A DNA stretch of 64,000 bases. Source: Alphaproteobacteria bacterium. Lineage in GTDB: Bacteria; Pseudomonadota; Alphaproteobacteria; MPNO01; UBA830. The DNA lies in contig JAJEBT010000149.1 of NCBI GenBank assembly GCA_022822405.1, forward strand, positions 51,245-115,244, in the 5' to 3' direction. A model generated the notes under the pieces. It ran no database searches. It had not been told where the DNA came from and saw nothing but the letters and a program-made list of their open reading frames with translations. Below are positions 33,693 through 46,129 of this stretch, in pieces; position 1 is the stretch's first letter; every line of letters begins with the position of its first letter. The translations under genes and the position numbers were made by a program.

Positions 33693-34108
33693 CTTGATGT
33701 CCTCCTGTTGTCTGATTGTTCGCGAATTTCCTAGTCCGTGAGTACGGCGGAAGTTTAGACCTGCGCCGACGGTTGATGCAAGGTTGGAAGGTTTCCGGGC
33801 GACGGCGTTTCTCGACGCCTGGGGTGGGCGCACTGCAACTGCGTCAGGATCAATCGCAGACTCCGTGACGGCAGCTTTTCCCTGGACGCCGCATTGCACA
33901 TCCGGAATGTACCGGCCAGCTCTTCAATCAACCGCTGGTACTTCCCGCAAACCGCGGACCGAACAGAAACTTGCTCTGGCCCGGCGCGGTTGTGTGCCGG
34001 TCCGGAGATCGCCAGAATTGGCCTTCGGGCATTTCGCTTCCTCGGGTTCCGCGGCGCGGCCGCCGATGTCGAAGACCCGCGGTCCGGGCCCAACAAAAGG
34101 AGGAGCGC
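33693..34108. other. Divergent promoter region between tctC and the DUF1989 gene
   Basis: No gene is supported in these 416 bases. Promoters for the tct operon (minus) and the DUF1989-liv group (plus) must lie here. I looked for a riboswitch fold, since DUF1989 genes often follow guanidine riboswitches, but see none of its conserved blocks. A strong ribosome site AAGGAGGAG ends the stretch. Confidence 0.4.
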
Positions 34109-34969
34109 ATGGCAATTCCGGCACAGCATCCGGAGCCAGTGGATGCCGCCGAACGGCGGGCTGCAGCCCCTGTGACGGTGTACACCATGGACCGGCTTCC
34201 GACCTATCAGGAGGATTTTTACGAGAATCTCCGGAAGGAAATGGTGCTCGTCGAGAAACGGAACGTACCACCTCGGGATGCGGTAGCTCTCGAGATCCCC
34301 GCGGGGCACTTCTTCCGCATCGTCAGCGTCGAGGGTCCGCAGGTCGGCGACCTGAACCTGTGGAACGCCGCCGACCTTTCGGAACGATTCTACAGCGGCA
34401 AGACCCGGGCCCTTCACGCCACCCATGTAAGCACCGGCGACAGACTCTGGAGCTGCTTTCCCAGGCTGCGTCCAATGGCGACCATCACCCGCGACACTCT
34501 GGACTGGTACGGCTTCGACGAGTCCGGTGCCGGCGTTCACGACGTGATCGGAACCCGGTGCGATCCCTATACGAACTTCCTGTTGACGGGCGCGGAGTAT
34601 CACCATTGCTGTCACTCGACTCTCGCACGTGCCCTGGCGGCGGCTCGGGACCTTCCGTTGGCCGAGGCCGAGCAACATGTGCACGATGTCGTCAACGTCT
34701 TCATGTGCACGGGCTACACGCGCGACACGCATCAGTATTTCATGAAGGCGAGTCCCGTCCGCCCGGGCGATTTCATCGAGTTCTTTGCGGAAATCGACCT
34801 GCTGGCCGCGTTGTCGACCTGCCCGGGCGGGGATTGCGGCGCCGGCCATTCGAGCGACAGCGCGGCCTGCTATCCGCTGCAGGTCCTGGTTTTCCGGCCG
34901 CAGGCGGGGAAGCTCGAGGGCTGGAGGTCTTGGGAGCCCAACGGGTTCGGTACCAGCGAGACGGAATGA
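34109..34969 (+). CDS. DUF1989 (urea carboxylase-associated) family protein
   Basis: A 286-residue DUF1989 protein. The family core has EIPAGHFFRIVSVEGPQVGDLNLW, TRDTLDWYGF, HDVIGTRCDPYTNFLLTG, a Cys/His segment YHHCCHSTL and CPGGDCGAG near the end, probable metal ligands. Two-subunit DUF1989 proteins act as carboxyguanidine deiminases in guanidine catabolism; other members are uncharacterised. AAGGAGGAG makes the ATG certain. It is 121 bases upstream of a Liv-type ABC transporter, so it probably acts on the imported nitrogen compound. Confidence 0.85.
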   Translation: MAIPAQHPEPVDAAERRAAAPVTVYTMDRLPTYQEDFYENLRKEMVLVEKRNVPPRDAVALEIPAGHFFRIVSVEGPQVGDLNLWNAADLSERFYSGKTRALHATHVSTGDRLWSCFPRLRPMATITRDTLDWYGFDESGAGVHDVIGTRCDPYTNFLLTGAEYHHCCHSTLARALAAARDLPLAEAEQHVHDVVNVFMCTGYTRDTHQYFMKASPVRPGDFIEFFAEIDLLAALSTCPGGDCGAGHSSDSAACYPLQVLVFRPQAGKLEGWRSWEPNGFGTSETE

Positions 34970-35090
34970 GCGAGGAGGTGCGGCCGGGTGTCCGCGGACC
35001 GCTGGCCCGACGGTTCCCCGGCCCGGCCATACTTGCTGAAACGGCAGGCGTCGGGCATATCTACGAGCGCGGGCGAGCGAGGGGCTGCGG

Positions 35091-36005
35091 ATGGAGTATT
35101 TTGTCCAGCAACTGATCAATGGCGTTACCCTCGGGGCGATCTACGGCCTGATAGCGATTGGTTACACGATGGTCTACGGGATCATCGGCATGATCAATTT
35201 TGCGCATGGCGACGTCTTCATGATCGGCGCATTCATCGCCCTGATCTCGTTTCTCGTGCTCGGCGTCATCGGGCTGACATGGGTGCCGCTGGCGCTGCTC
35301 ATCGTCCTGATCGTGGCCATGCTGATCACCGCGGTTTATGGCTGGACCGTGGAGCGCGTCGCCTACCGCCCGTTGCGCGGATCGTTCCGCCTCGCGCCAC
35401 TGATCTCGGCCATCGGCATGTCGATCTTTCTCCAGAACTATGTCCAGATTCTGCAGGGCGCCCGGGTGCGGCCGATGCAGCCGGTCATTCAGGGCGGCTT
35501 CACCGTCATGGAACGCGACGGGTTCGGCGTGTCGCTGAGCTATCTCCAGATTCTCATCGTCGTCGTTACCGTGATTCTCATGGCCGCCTTTTCGCTGCTG
35601 ATCGCCCGCACGGCTCTCGGCCGCGCCCAGCGCGCCTGCGAACAGGATCGGGTCATGGCGTCGCTGCTCGGAATCAATGTCGACCGCACGATATCGCTGA
35701 CGTTCGTGCTCGGTGCGATGCTGGCCGCAGTCGCGGGCCTGATGTTCGTGGTCTATTACGGTGTGATCGACTTCTTCATTGGTTTCCTTGCCGGCATCAA
35801 GGCCTTCACGGCGGCCGTGCTCGGCGGCATCGGCTCGTTGCCCGGAGCGATGCTGGGCGGCTTGCTGATCGGGCTGATAGAGACCTTCTGGTCAGCCTAT
35901 TTCACTATAGAATACAAGGATGTGGCAGCGTTTTCTATCCTCGTTCTGGTCCTGATATTCCGACCGACCGGCCTGCTCGGCAAACCCGACGTCGAGAAGG
36001 TTTGA
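35091..36005 (+). CDS. livH: Branched-chain amino acid-type ABC transporter permease LivH
   Basis: A 304-residue inner-membrane permease of the HAAT family. Typical motifs are NGVTLGAIYGLIAIGYTMVYGIIGMINFAHGD at the N-terminus, the cytoplasmic EAA-like loop RAQRACEQDRVMASLLGINVD, and FTAAVLGGIGSLPGAMLGG near the C-terminus. Eight hydrophobic segments are visible. It pairs with LivM, encoded four bases downstream. The imported ligand may be an amide or urea derivative rather than leucine, since HAAT systems are diverse. Confidence 0.94.
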   Translation: MEYFVQQLINGVTLGAIYGLIAIGYTMVYGIIGMINFAHGDVFMIGAFIALISFLVLGVIGLTWVPLALLIVLIVAMLITAVYGWTVERVAYRPLRGSFRLAPLISAIGMSIFLQNYVQILQGARVRPMQPVIQGGFTVMERDGFGVSLSYLQILIVVVTVILMAAFSLLIARTALGRAQRACEQDRVMASLLGINVDRTISLTFVLGAMLAAVAGLMFVVYYGVIDFFIGFLAGIKAFTAAVLGGIGSLPGAMLGGLLIGLIETFWSAYFTIEYKDVAAFSILVLVLIFRPTGLLGKPDVEKV

Positions 36006-36009
36006 CGGG

Positions 36010-37310
<1,301 letters not shown>

Positions 37311-37314
<4 letters not shown>

Positions 37315-38134
37315 GCGCCACCACCACGGCGCCGGCCGATCCGCCAAGGTTGCTTGCGGTCGAACACCTGACGATGCGTTTCGGCGGGCTGCTCGCGGTC
37401 GACGACGTATCGTTCGATGCCGCGGACGGAGAGATCACGGCAATAATCGGACCGAACGGCGCGGGCAAGACGACGGTGTTCAATTGCCTGACCGGTTTCT
37501 ACCGGCCGACCGAAGGCATGCTGACCCTCGAGAGCGGGGGACAGAAGTTCCTGCTCGAACGGATGGAGGGCTTCCGGATCGCGCAGCAGGCCCGGGTTGC
37601 CCGCACGTTTCAGAATATCCGCCTCTTTCCGGCCATGTCGGTGCTCGAGAATCTCGTGGTGGCGCAGCACAACGAGCTGATGCGCGCATCCGGCTACACG
37701 GTGGCGGGTCTCTTCGGATTTCCGGGATACCGGCGCGCAGAGGGCGCGGCGATCGAACATGCCCGCTACTGGCTGGAAAAGGTCGGCCTCGTCGCGCAGG
37801 CCGACATCGACGCCGGTGCGCTGCCCTATGGCGACCAGCGCCGGCTCGAGATCGCCCGCGCCATGTGCACTCGGCCCGTCCTGCTGTGTCTCGACGAGCC
37901 GGCAGCGGGACTGAATCCGCGCGAATCCGAACTGCTCAACGAACTCCTGCTGCAGATCCGGACGGAGCAGGAGATTGGCATCCTGCTAATCGAGCACGAC
38001 ATGAGCGTCGTGATGGAAATATCTGATCATATTGTCGTGCTCGACTATGGACGGAAGATTTCCGACGGCACTCCCGCAGCGGTGCGGAGTGATCCCGCCG
38101 TCATTCGCGCCTATCTCGGGGCCGAGGAGGCCTG

Positions 38135-38135
<1 letters not shown>
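37311..38135 (+). CDS. livG: Branched-chain amino acid-type ABC transporter ATPase LivG
   Basis: A 274-residue ATPase. Walker A GPNGAGKTT (about 46-54), the LivG-specific ARTFQNIRLFPAMSVLENLVVAQH, the signature region LPYGDQRRLEIARAM, Walker B LLCLDEPAAGLNP and the switch IEHDMSVVM are all present and in order. The unusual LPYGDQR in place of LSGGQ is normal for LivG. An ATGA overlap with livM and a TGATG overlap with livF tie the genes into one translational unit. Confidence 0.95.
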
Positions 38136-38847
<712 letters not shown>

Positions 38848-38851
<4 letters not shown>

Positions 38852-39219
38852 TTCCCTATCTCGACACGTCGCTGGTCGGGTTTCTCAGCGTCACCGTGTT
38901 TCTCGGCTGCGGGGCATCCTGGCTGATGGGGCAGGCCGTGGCCGCGACATGGCGTCCGCTCTGGCAGCTGGTCCTGTACGCTGCGATGCTCGGCCTCGCG
39001 GACCGGTTCATGAACTACGGACTGTTCCAGGGCGAGCTTCTCTCCGCCAGCGGCTATCTGCTTGACACAGCCCTGATCCTGATCGCGGCCCTGGTTGCCT
39101 ACCGCATAACCCGTGCGCGCATCATGGTGCGGCAGTATCCCTGGCTCTATGCGAGATCCGGCCCCTTCGGCTGGCGCGAAATCGGCGAGGCGCCGGGAGA
39201 TTCGGATTCCGAATCATAG
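38848..39219 (+). CDS. DUF6867 family membrane protein of the liv operon
   Basis: A 123-residue membrane protein with three or so hydrophobic segments (about 8-30, 36-58 and 68-88) and a polar C-terminal tail with YPWLYARSGPFGWREI. Small proteins of this type follow livHMGF in many alphaproteobacteria. The ATGA overlap with livF shows it belongs to the operon and suggests a part in the transporter complex. Function unknown. Confidence 0.82.
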
Positions 39220-39256
39220 TGACGGTGCCCTCGTCCGAGCGGGAATCACGGAAAGT

Positions 39257-39269
39257 CGGGACTGTCCCG
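39257..39269. promoter_or_regulatory. Short palindrome upstream of livK
   Basis: Perfect 13-bp inverted repeat CGGGAC-t-GTCCCG in the 230-base gap between the DUF6867 gene and livK. It could be an operator or a processing hairpin that raises binding-protein expression relative to the membrane genes. No promoter pair is obvious. Confidence 0.3.
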
Positions 39270-39449
39270 GGAGACCGCAAGGACCGCGTCGGCTTACGGC
39301 CGTGGCGGCGGGAAAATCGCCAGGGCATCGATCGGCATCGGTTGTCCGGGCGAGAAAAGCGAACTAGAGTTGGCCTCCGAAACCGCCGGATCTGCTGTCG
39401 CTTGGCGCAGGTGTGGCGCGTTCTCCTGGCTCAAACGGAAGGAACTCCC

Positions 39450-40556
<1,107 letters not shown>

Positions 40557-40581
40557 TCGTTCCAGCGCGATTGCTGACGGA

Positions 40582-40616
40582 GCGGCCCGCCGTCATGCGG
40601 CGGGCCGCTTTCGTTT
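40582..40616 (+). terminator. Intrinsic terminator after livK
   Basis: Perfect 12-bp GC-rich stem AGCGGCCCGCCG / CGGCGGGCCGCT with a 5-base loop, followed by TTCGTTT. It lies 25 bases after the livK stop. The best terminator in the window; it separates the liv operon from the TPP enzyme gene. Confidence 0.85.
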
Positions 40617-40775
40617 GCCGCACGGGCGCGCCCATTGTCGTCCGGCCTGATCCTGTCCTGATTTCCGGGATTGCCGCCGGACTGGCCTGACCCCGCTTTC
40701 CGGGCAGCGGCTGGCGCCGCCCCGGTCGGTGTGAAACATTGAAAGTTCGTCGCTGAACGCTTCGGGGGAGCACGG

Positions 40776-42470
40776 ATGATGAGAAAATCGGATGGCGGAG
40801 AAGCGCTCGTGGAGGCGTGCCGCAGGCTCGGCGTGGACTACATCTTCTCCTCTCCGGGCACCGAATGGGCGCCGGTCTGGGAGGCGATGGCGCACCAGAA
40901 GCAGGCCGGAGCCAACGGTCCCGGTTTCATCGACTGCTGGCACGAGACACTCGCGATCGACCTTGCCGCCGGCTACACCCTGGCAACCGGCCGCATGCAG
41001 GCGGTTCTGCTGCATGCCGGATCGGGCCTGCTCCAGGGGGCCATGGGGATCCAGGGCGCATGGTTCGCCGGCATCCCGATGCTCATCGTCTCGGGCGAGT
41101 CGATGACCTACGGCGAACAGGAGGGATTCGATCCGGGCGCACAGTGGATCACCAATCTCTCGGTCGTCGGCGGAACCACGCGCCTGATCGAGCCGGTGGT
41201 CAAGTTCTCGGTACAGGCTGGAAGTCCGTTCACGTTGCATGAAAGCGTCATCCGCGCCGGCGAGCTGGCGCAGCGCGCGCCGACCGGTCCGGTCTATGTC
41301 AGCGTCTCGACCGAGACCCTGATGGCCGACTGGACGCCGCCCGCCAACCCGCGAACCGTGCCGGCCGCGCCGCGCCTCTGCAGCCCACCGGCGGACATAG
41401 AGAGACTCGCCGAACTGGTTGCGAAAGCCAAGAACCCGCTGGTGCTCACCGAAGCCGCTGGGCGCGAGACCGAAACCTACGAGGCGTTGGTCGCCTTCGC
41501 CGAGCGCGCGGCGCTGCCCGTGGTCGAACGTTCAACGACGTTGTTCGCCAATTTTCCGAAGGATCACCCGCTGCATCAGGGTCCGGATCTCGACGCGTTC
41601 AGGAACGACGCCGATCTCGTGATCCTGGTGCGCACCAGGGTGCCGTGGTATCCGCCGAGCGCCGCTCCGCCCGGGGCAGCGATCGTCGTCCTCGACGAGA
41701 CGCCGCATCGGGATTCGATGGTCTATCAGAGTCTCCAGGCGGACATGTATCTCGAGGGCAACGTTGCACAGACCCTGCGCGACCTTGCCGACGCTCTCGG
41801 CCGGACCGGCCTCGACGACGCGGCGGTTGCGGATCGCCGGTCGCGCCTCGCGCGGATGCACGCGGACCGCGAGGTGGCACGGAAAAAGGCCGAGGAGGCA
41901 GCCACCGGCGAGGAACCGATCCACCCGGTCGGGCTTTGTGCCGCGCTCGGCAGGGTGATGCCGCCCGGAACCGTCTATGTCGACGAGGTGACCACCCATA
42001 CACCGCTCTTGCGCGAACACATAGAGTGGAGCGGGCCACAGACCCTGTTTACCCGCCAGGGCGGGCTCGGGCAGGGCATCGGGCTGTCGCTCGGGATTCG
42101 GCTCGCGAGGCCGGACGCGCCGGTGGTGACGCTGATCGGCGACGGCGCCTTCCTTTACAACCCGGTTCTCCAGAGTCTCGGCGCGGCGCGGGACTACGGG
42201 CTGCCGACGATTTCCGTGATCTTCAACAACCGCAGGTACGCGTCGATGCAGAACATGCATCGGAAACTCTATCCGGACGGCGCGGCCGTTGGCGCCGACA
42301 CCTATTTCGGCACCCACATCAACGCACCGGATTTCGTCAGAATTGCCGAAGCGTTCGGCGCCCATGGCGAACAGGTCAGCGATCCCGCCATGCTTGACGA
42401 CGCGCTCAGGCGCGGCCTGGAAGCTGCCAATGGCGGCCGGTCGGCTATCCTCGACGTCTTGGTTTCCTAG
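40776..42470 (+). CDS. Thiamine pyrophosphate enzyme, acetolactate synthase-like
   Basis: A 564-residue TPP-dependent enzyme with three domains. The N-terminal Pyr domain has the activating Glu (E57 in CWHETLAIDLAAGY). A central domain follows, then a C-terminal PP domain with the magnesium/TPP motif LIGDGAFLYNPVLQSLGAARDYG and ISVIFNNRRY. It is distant from IlvB: the FAD-binding motifs are weak, so it may be a decarboxylase or carboligase for a 2-oxo acid. GGGGGAG precedes the ATG. The cyclase gene follows after 162 bases. Confidence 0.85.
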   Translation: MMRKSDGGEALVEACRRLGVDYIFSSPGTEWAPVWEAMAHQKQAGANGPGFIDCWHETLAIDLAAGYTLATGRMQAVLLHAGSGLLQGAMGIQGAWFAGIPMLIVSGESMTYGEQEGFDPGAQWITNLSVVGGTTRLIEPVVKFSVQAGSPFTLHESVIRAGELAQRAPTGPVYVSVSTETLMADWTPPANPRTVPAAPRLCSPPADIERLAELVAKAKNPLVLTEAAGRETETYEALVAFAERAALPVVERSTTLFANFPKDHPLHQGPDLDAFRNDADLVILVRTRVPWYPPSAAPPGAAIVVLDETPHRDSMVYQSLQADMYLEGNVAQTLRDLADALGRTGLDDAAVADRRSRLARMHADREVARKKAEEAATGEEPIHPVGLCAALGRVMPPGTVYVDEVTTHTPLLREHIEWSGPQTLFTRQGGLGQGIGLSLGIRLARPDAPVVTLIGDGAFLYNPVLQSLGAARDYGLPTISVIFNNRRYASMQNMHRKLYPDGAAVGADTYFGTHINAPDFVRIAEAFGAHGEQVSDPAMLDDALRRGLEAANGGRSAILDVLVS

Positions 42471-42632
42471 AATCTCTCAAATCCGGCCCGGAACCCGGCT
42501 GGCGGTCGGGCTCTCGCGATGGCCCGGCGCAGCTGCTTTCGCTATGGTCGGAGTTCGACGCTGGAACGCCCGACGCAACCCCGTCATCATGCGCCGGGTC
42601 GCGCCGGATCGGCCTTTATGCCGGAGGAAGCC

Positions 42633-43406
42633 ATGCCACGCCGTCTGATCGACATTTCCGTCCCCCTCGAAGCCGGGATCAAGTCCGATCCCGATTTCAT
42701 GCTGCCAAAGATCGTCTATCACGCGCATGACGAGACCGCGAAGGACATCTGCGCCCTGTTTCCAGGCCTCGAGCCCGAACAGCTCCCCGACGGCAAGGGG
42801 TGGGCGATCGAGGAGATCGAACTCACCACGCACAACGGCACGCATGTCGACGCCCCGTGGCACTACCATCCGACAATGGATGGCGGCGACCGCGCGATTA
42901 CCATCGACGAGATTCCGCTCGAATGGTGCTACCAGCCCGGCGTCAAGTTCGATTTTCGGGACTTCGACGACGGCTATCTGGTGATGCCCGCCGACATGGA
43001 AGCGGAGCTCGACCGGATCGGCCACGACCTGCAGCCGCTCAATATCGTCGTTGTGAACACGTCAGCCGGAGAGCGCTACGGAAAGGACGACTACCTTCTG
43101 AAAGGTTGCGGCTTCGGCAGGGAGGCGACGCTGTGGCTGACCGAGCGCGGGGTGCGAGTCGTCGGCACGGACGCGTGGACCTGGGACGCCCCGTTTCCGC
43201 ATACTCTCGAAAAATGGAAGGAGACGCGCGATCCCTCGATCATCTGGGAGGGCCACAAGGCCGGCCGCGACCGGGGCTACTGCCAGATCGAGAAGATGGG
43301 CAATCTCGACCAGCTGCCGCCGACAGGTTTCGACGTGATCTGTTTTCCAACCAAGATCAAGGGTGCGTCTGGCGGCTGGACCCGCGCCGTCGCCGTGATC
43401 GAATAA
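42633..43406 (+). CDS. Cyclase/kynurenine formamidase-like metal hydrolase
   Basis: A 257-residue member of the cyclase (KynB-like) family. The metal motif HNGTHVDAPWHYHP provides H67, H71, D73 and H77; ISVPLEAGI near the N-terminus and GFGREATLWLTERGVRVVGTD later are also typical. Relatives hydrolyse N-formylkynurenine, cyclic imides, isatin or lactones. GGAGGAAG three bases before the ATG decides the start. With the TPP enzyme upstream and the Liv transporter before it, it may open a ring or amide of the imported compound. Confidence 0.87.
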   Translation: MPRRLIDISVPLEAGIKSDPDFMLPKIVYHAHDETAKDICALFPGLEPEQLPDGKGWAIEEIELTTHNGTHVDAPWHYHPTMDGGDRAITIDEIPLEWCYQPGVKFDFRDFDDGYLVMPADMEAELDRIGHDLQPLNIVVVNTSAGERYGKDDYLLKGCGFGREATLWLTERGVRVVGTDAWTWDAPFPHTLEKWKETRDPSIIWEGHKAGRDRGYCQIEKMGNLDQLPPTGFDVICFPTKIKGASGGWTRAVAVIE

Positions 43407-43487
43407 TTCCCGGCAACAAGCCACGGCGGTCTGTCCGGCTTTCGTCGGCAGACTTGCCGGAACAATGCGCGGCGGCGTGCATTTCAG

Positions 43488-44714
43488 TTACGCCAATGCG
43501 AGCGCCCGCTCCATCGCTTCGTGCTGGAACGCCGCGGTAAACGCGTCGGTCTCCCCGGCGGACGCACCCTCTGCCCGAAACGCCTCGCGCCAGGCCCCGT
43601 TCACAACGGCCGCCATACGGGACGCCGTCCGTTCGGCGTCCTCTCTTTCGATGTCGAAGTGCCTGGCCGCCTCGAGCGCGAGCGCGAGCGACGCTTCGAA
43701 CGGTTCACCCTCCAGGATGCCGGTTTGTAGCATGCGCTGGCGCGTCGGTGCGGGATTGATGTCGAAGGCCGGCGAGAGGCGCCACAGGTCCCGACCGGAA
43801 TAGAGGAACCCGTGATTCTTCAGATGATCGTCGGTATTCGACACCAGGATCGTGAAGATGAGCCGGCGCCAGAGTTCGAGGAGGTCCTCTGCCGGCTGAC
43901 TGGAGATCTGGCGTATGATGTCTGCGATATCGGTGTAGTGCCCGCCTTCGGCGCCTTCCCGTTCGAGCGCGGTTTGCACCGAAATATACGGTATGCGGAC
44001 TTCGCCACGGCGGTCGAATCGCCGAATCAGTGCCACCGGGCTTTCGCTGCGGACGAGTTCGAGGCGAGCTTCCGGGACGCGCAGGCCGCATTTTGCGGCA
44101 AGCCTCAACGTGGCGACTTCGGCGCGCTCGACGGCACGCCGGTCATTGCGCGAGGTGAATTTCGCGATCCACAGCTGCCCCTCCCCCTGAACGCTCGCTT
44201 TCGGTCGCGCGCCGCCAAGGGAGCCCGCCGCCCCTGCAAGGTCGAGGACGGCTTCATCCGTGCCGTCCGGGTCGCGCTCGAACTGATGCGTCAGCGTTCT
44301 CAGTCTCTCGAGTTCGACAAGGCGCGGCACCGGCGGGGAGAGCCGGGACAGGGGTTCCAGACCGTCATCAAGAAACCGCAGCGCGCCATGACGCGTGCGG
44401 TCGTCGGACAGCGTCAGGTAGTCGAATTCGGTGAGGCCTCCGCCGAGCGCGCGAGTCATCAGCGCCCGGCCCCACGAATCGGGCGCCGCATCCCGAAAGC
44501 AGGCATGCAGGGCATTGCGCCGGTCGCCCCGGCCTGCTGCGAAAAAACCTCCGTCCCGGAGCGTCAGGCTGGGCGCGAGCCGGAAACGGTCGCCCGCTTC
44601 AAGCCACTCCCGGTCGTATTCGAACCGTGAATGTTGCCGACGCCCGTCGCTCTCGAAATGCAGACGGCCGACAACGCGCCTTGTCTCGCCAAGCGCCACG
44701 ATGGCCTCGGGCAT
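43488..44714 (-). CDS. hipA: HipA-type serine/threonine kinase toxin
   Basis: A 408-residue HipA-family kinase. In E. coli, HipA phosphorylates glutamyl-tRNA synthetase and induces persistence. The N-terminal subdomain, the Gly-rich AGAAGSLGGARPKA, the catalytic loop SNTDDHLKNHGF (D295, N300) and the metal-binding SPAFDINP (D318) are visible, so it should be catalytically able. Its ATG shares one base with the hipB stop (TGATG). It is convergent with the cyclase gene. Confidence 0.92.
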   Translation of the reverse strand: MPEAIVALGETRRVVGRLHFESDGRRQHSRFEYDREWLEAGDRFRLAPSLTLRDGGFFAAGRGDRRNALHACFRDAAPDSWGRALMTRALGGGLTEFDYLTLSDDRTRHGALRFLDDGLEPLSRLSPPVPRLVELERLRTLTHQFERDPDGTDEAVLDLAGAAGSLGGARPKASVQGEGQLWIAKFTSRNDRRAVERAEVATLRLAAKCGLRVPEARLELVRSESPVALIRRFDRRGEVRIPYISVQTALEREGAEGGHYTDIADIIRQISSQPAEDLLELWRRLIFTILVSNTDDHLKNHGFLYSGRDLWRLSPAFDINPAPTRQRMLQTGILEGEPFEASLALALEAARHFDIEREDAERTASRMAAVVNGAWREAFRAEGASAGETDAFTAAFQHEAMERALALA

Positions 44715-45112
44715 CAGAAACCGACCCCTTCATCGTCCGCCGGCCCGGTTTCCGAAGGACCTGGACCGGCGGAAGCGGATCGGCCGCGCGTCCTTCGCCG
44801 CTTGCCGTCGATCCGCTTCGGCAGCCTGTCGCGGTCGAGCAGCAAGCCGGTATCGTCGGATGCGGGGTCGAGCAGATCGCCGAAACGATCGATTTCTCCG
44901 AGGACGAGGCACGCCATTGCCAGCGTTCCCGTGCTGACGCCGTCATCGCCCTTCTCGAGCCGCATGATGGTGCGATCGGACACGCCGACGCGGCTCGCAA
45001 AATCCTTGACGGCCATTCTGCGCTTCAACCGCGCCGTCTTCAGATTCGCTCCCATCTGGCGGAGTGCTCTTTGAGCGCGTAGAGATCTTATTTTAGCTGC
45101 CATATCCGTCAT
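44714..45112 (-). CDS. hipB: HipB-type helix-turn-helix antitoxin
   Basis: A 132-residue XRE-family regulator. The helix-turn-helix lies at about 30-75 (MAVKDFASRVGVSDRTIMRLEKGDDGVSTGTL), followed by LVLGEIDRFGDLL and a charged C-terminal tail with RRRTRGRSASAG. The tail is longer than E. coli HipB and could neutralise or be proteolysed. It is translated first and coupled to hipA. It probably binds the palindrome overlapping its own promoter. Confidence 0.9.
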   Translation of the reverse strand: MTDMAAKIRSLRAQRALRQMGANLKTARLKRRMAVKDFASRVGVSDRTIMRLEKGDDGVSTGTLAMACLVLGEIDRFGDLLDPASDDTGLLLDRDRLPKRIDGKRRRTRGRSASAGPGPSETGPADDEGVGF

Positions 45113-45120
45113 CTTAGAAT

Positions 45121-45154
45121 ATTATAAAAGAAAAATATGGCAGTTAGCAACTGC
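45121..45154 (-). promoter_or_regulatory. hipBA promoter and operator
   Basis: On the minus strand TTGCTA (-35; 45150-45145) and a perfect TATAAT (-10; 45126-45121) are separated by 18 bases. The inverted repeat GCAGTT-agc-AACTGC (45140-45154) covers the -35 and is a likely HipB operator. The -10 ends only eight bases before the hipB ATG, so the transcript should be nearly or fully leaderless. Confidence 0.7.
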
Positions 45155-45347
45155 AGAATCGACATTTGCGAAGACCTCGGCGACGAAGCCGGGATTGATA
45201 CCGTGCAATCTTCAGGCGGCGGGGCGGGCGGGTTTTCCGGCATCATGCGGCAGCCGCCTGCCGGGACGCGCTCGATGCCCCTTCGCGCATCTGCCCGATG
45301 ATGATACCCTGCGTCGGAATGAGGTGCGGAGCTGTCTGGAGGCAGGG

Positions 45348-46118
45348 ATGAGCGGATTGCTGGCGGGACATCGCGCGGTGGTTACGGGCGGAGGCTCCGG
45401 AATCGGCCGCGCCATCGCGAAGGGGTGTGCGGGCGAGGGGGCCGAGACGCTCATTCTCGATGCGAATTCCGAGGCGGCCGCGGCGGTCTGCGGCGAGATC
45501 GCGGCAGCCGGAGGGCGGGCGCGTTGGTTCGAGCTCGATGTGCGCGACCGCGACGCGTGCATCGCCATGGCCGGGAAGATCTCCGGCGAGCTGGGCAACA
45601 TCACGATCCTGGTGAACAACGCGGGAATCAACCGCCGCAACCCGTTCACCGGCGACGCGGACGCGGTCAGGACGGACTGGGACGACGTCATGTCGGTCAA
45701 CCTCGACGGGCTGTTCAATGTCACGCATGCTTTCGTCGACCAGCTCCGGGCGACCAGCGGGCGGGTGGTCAATATCGGCTCGATCCAGTCCTTTCTCCAC
45801 TTGCGCACGCCCAACTCGCTTGCCTACACGACGTCGAAACACGGCGTGTTGGGATTCACGCGCGCCCTGGCTGCGGAACTGGGCAAGGACGGCGTGCGGG
45901 TGAACGCGATCGGGCCGGGGCTGGTGGAAACGCCGCTCAACGCGGAAGCGCGGGCCAGGAACCCCGACCTGGTGAGGATCATCCTCGAACACACGCCCCT
46001 TCAGCGCACCGGCCAGCCCGAGGACATTGTCGGGCCGGCGATCTTCCTTGCCTCGGACCTTTCGCGCTACGTCACCGGCGATATCATCATGGCCGACGGC
46101 GGCTACAAGACGATCTGA
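45348..46118 (+). CDS. Short-chain dehydrogenase/reductase
   Basis: A 256-residue classical SDR using NAD(P)H. Motifs: cofactor-binding VTGGGSGIGRAIAKG (12-26), LVNNAGINRRNPF, catalytic Ser in VVNIGSIQSF, YTTSKHG with Tyr and Lys, and AIGPGLVETPLN. GGAGG five bases before the ATG fixes the start. It runs 11 bases ahead of the dihydroxyphthalate-decarboxylase-like gene and probably handles a dihydrodiol or hydroxyl intermediate. Confidence 0.9.
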   Translation: MSGLLAGHRAVVTGGGSGIGRAIAKGCAGEGAETLILDANSEAAAAVCGEIAAAGGRARWFELDVRDRDACIAMAGKISGELGNITILVNNAGINRRNPFTGDADAVRTDWDDVMSVNLDGLFNVTHAFVDQLRATSGRVVNIGSIQSFLHLRTPNSLAYTTSKHGVLGFTRALAAELGKDGVRVNAIGPGLVETPLNAEARARNPDLVRIILEHTPLQRTGQPEDIVGPAIFLASDLSRYVTGDIIMADGGYKTI

Positions 46119-46129
46119 GGAGGCCCGGG

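Noticed and set aside
30858..33734. 958-codon plus-strand frame opposite tctC and tctAB
   Set aside because: Antisense shadow caused by high GC; composition is Arg/His/Asp-rich with no domain, and the opposite strand has clear families and ribosome sites.
33693..34108. Guanidine riboswitch upstream of the DUF1989 gene
   Set aside because: None of the conserved guanidine-I sequence blocks were found in the leader.
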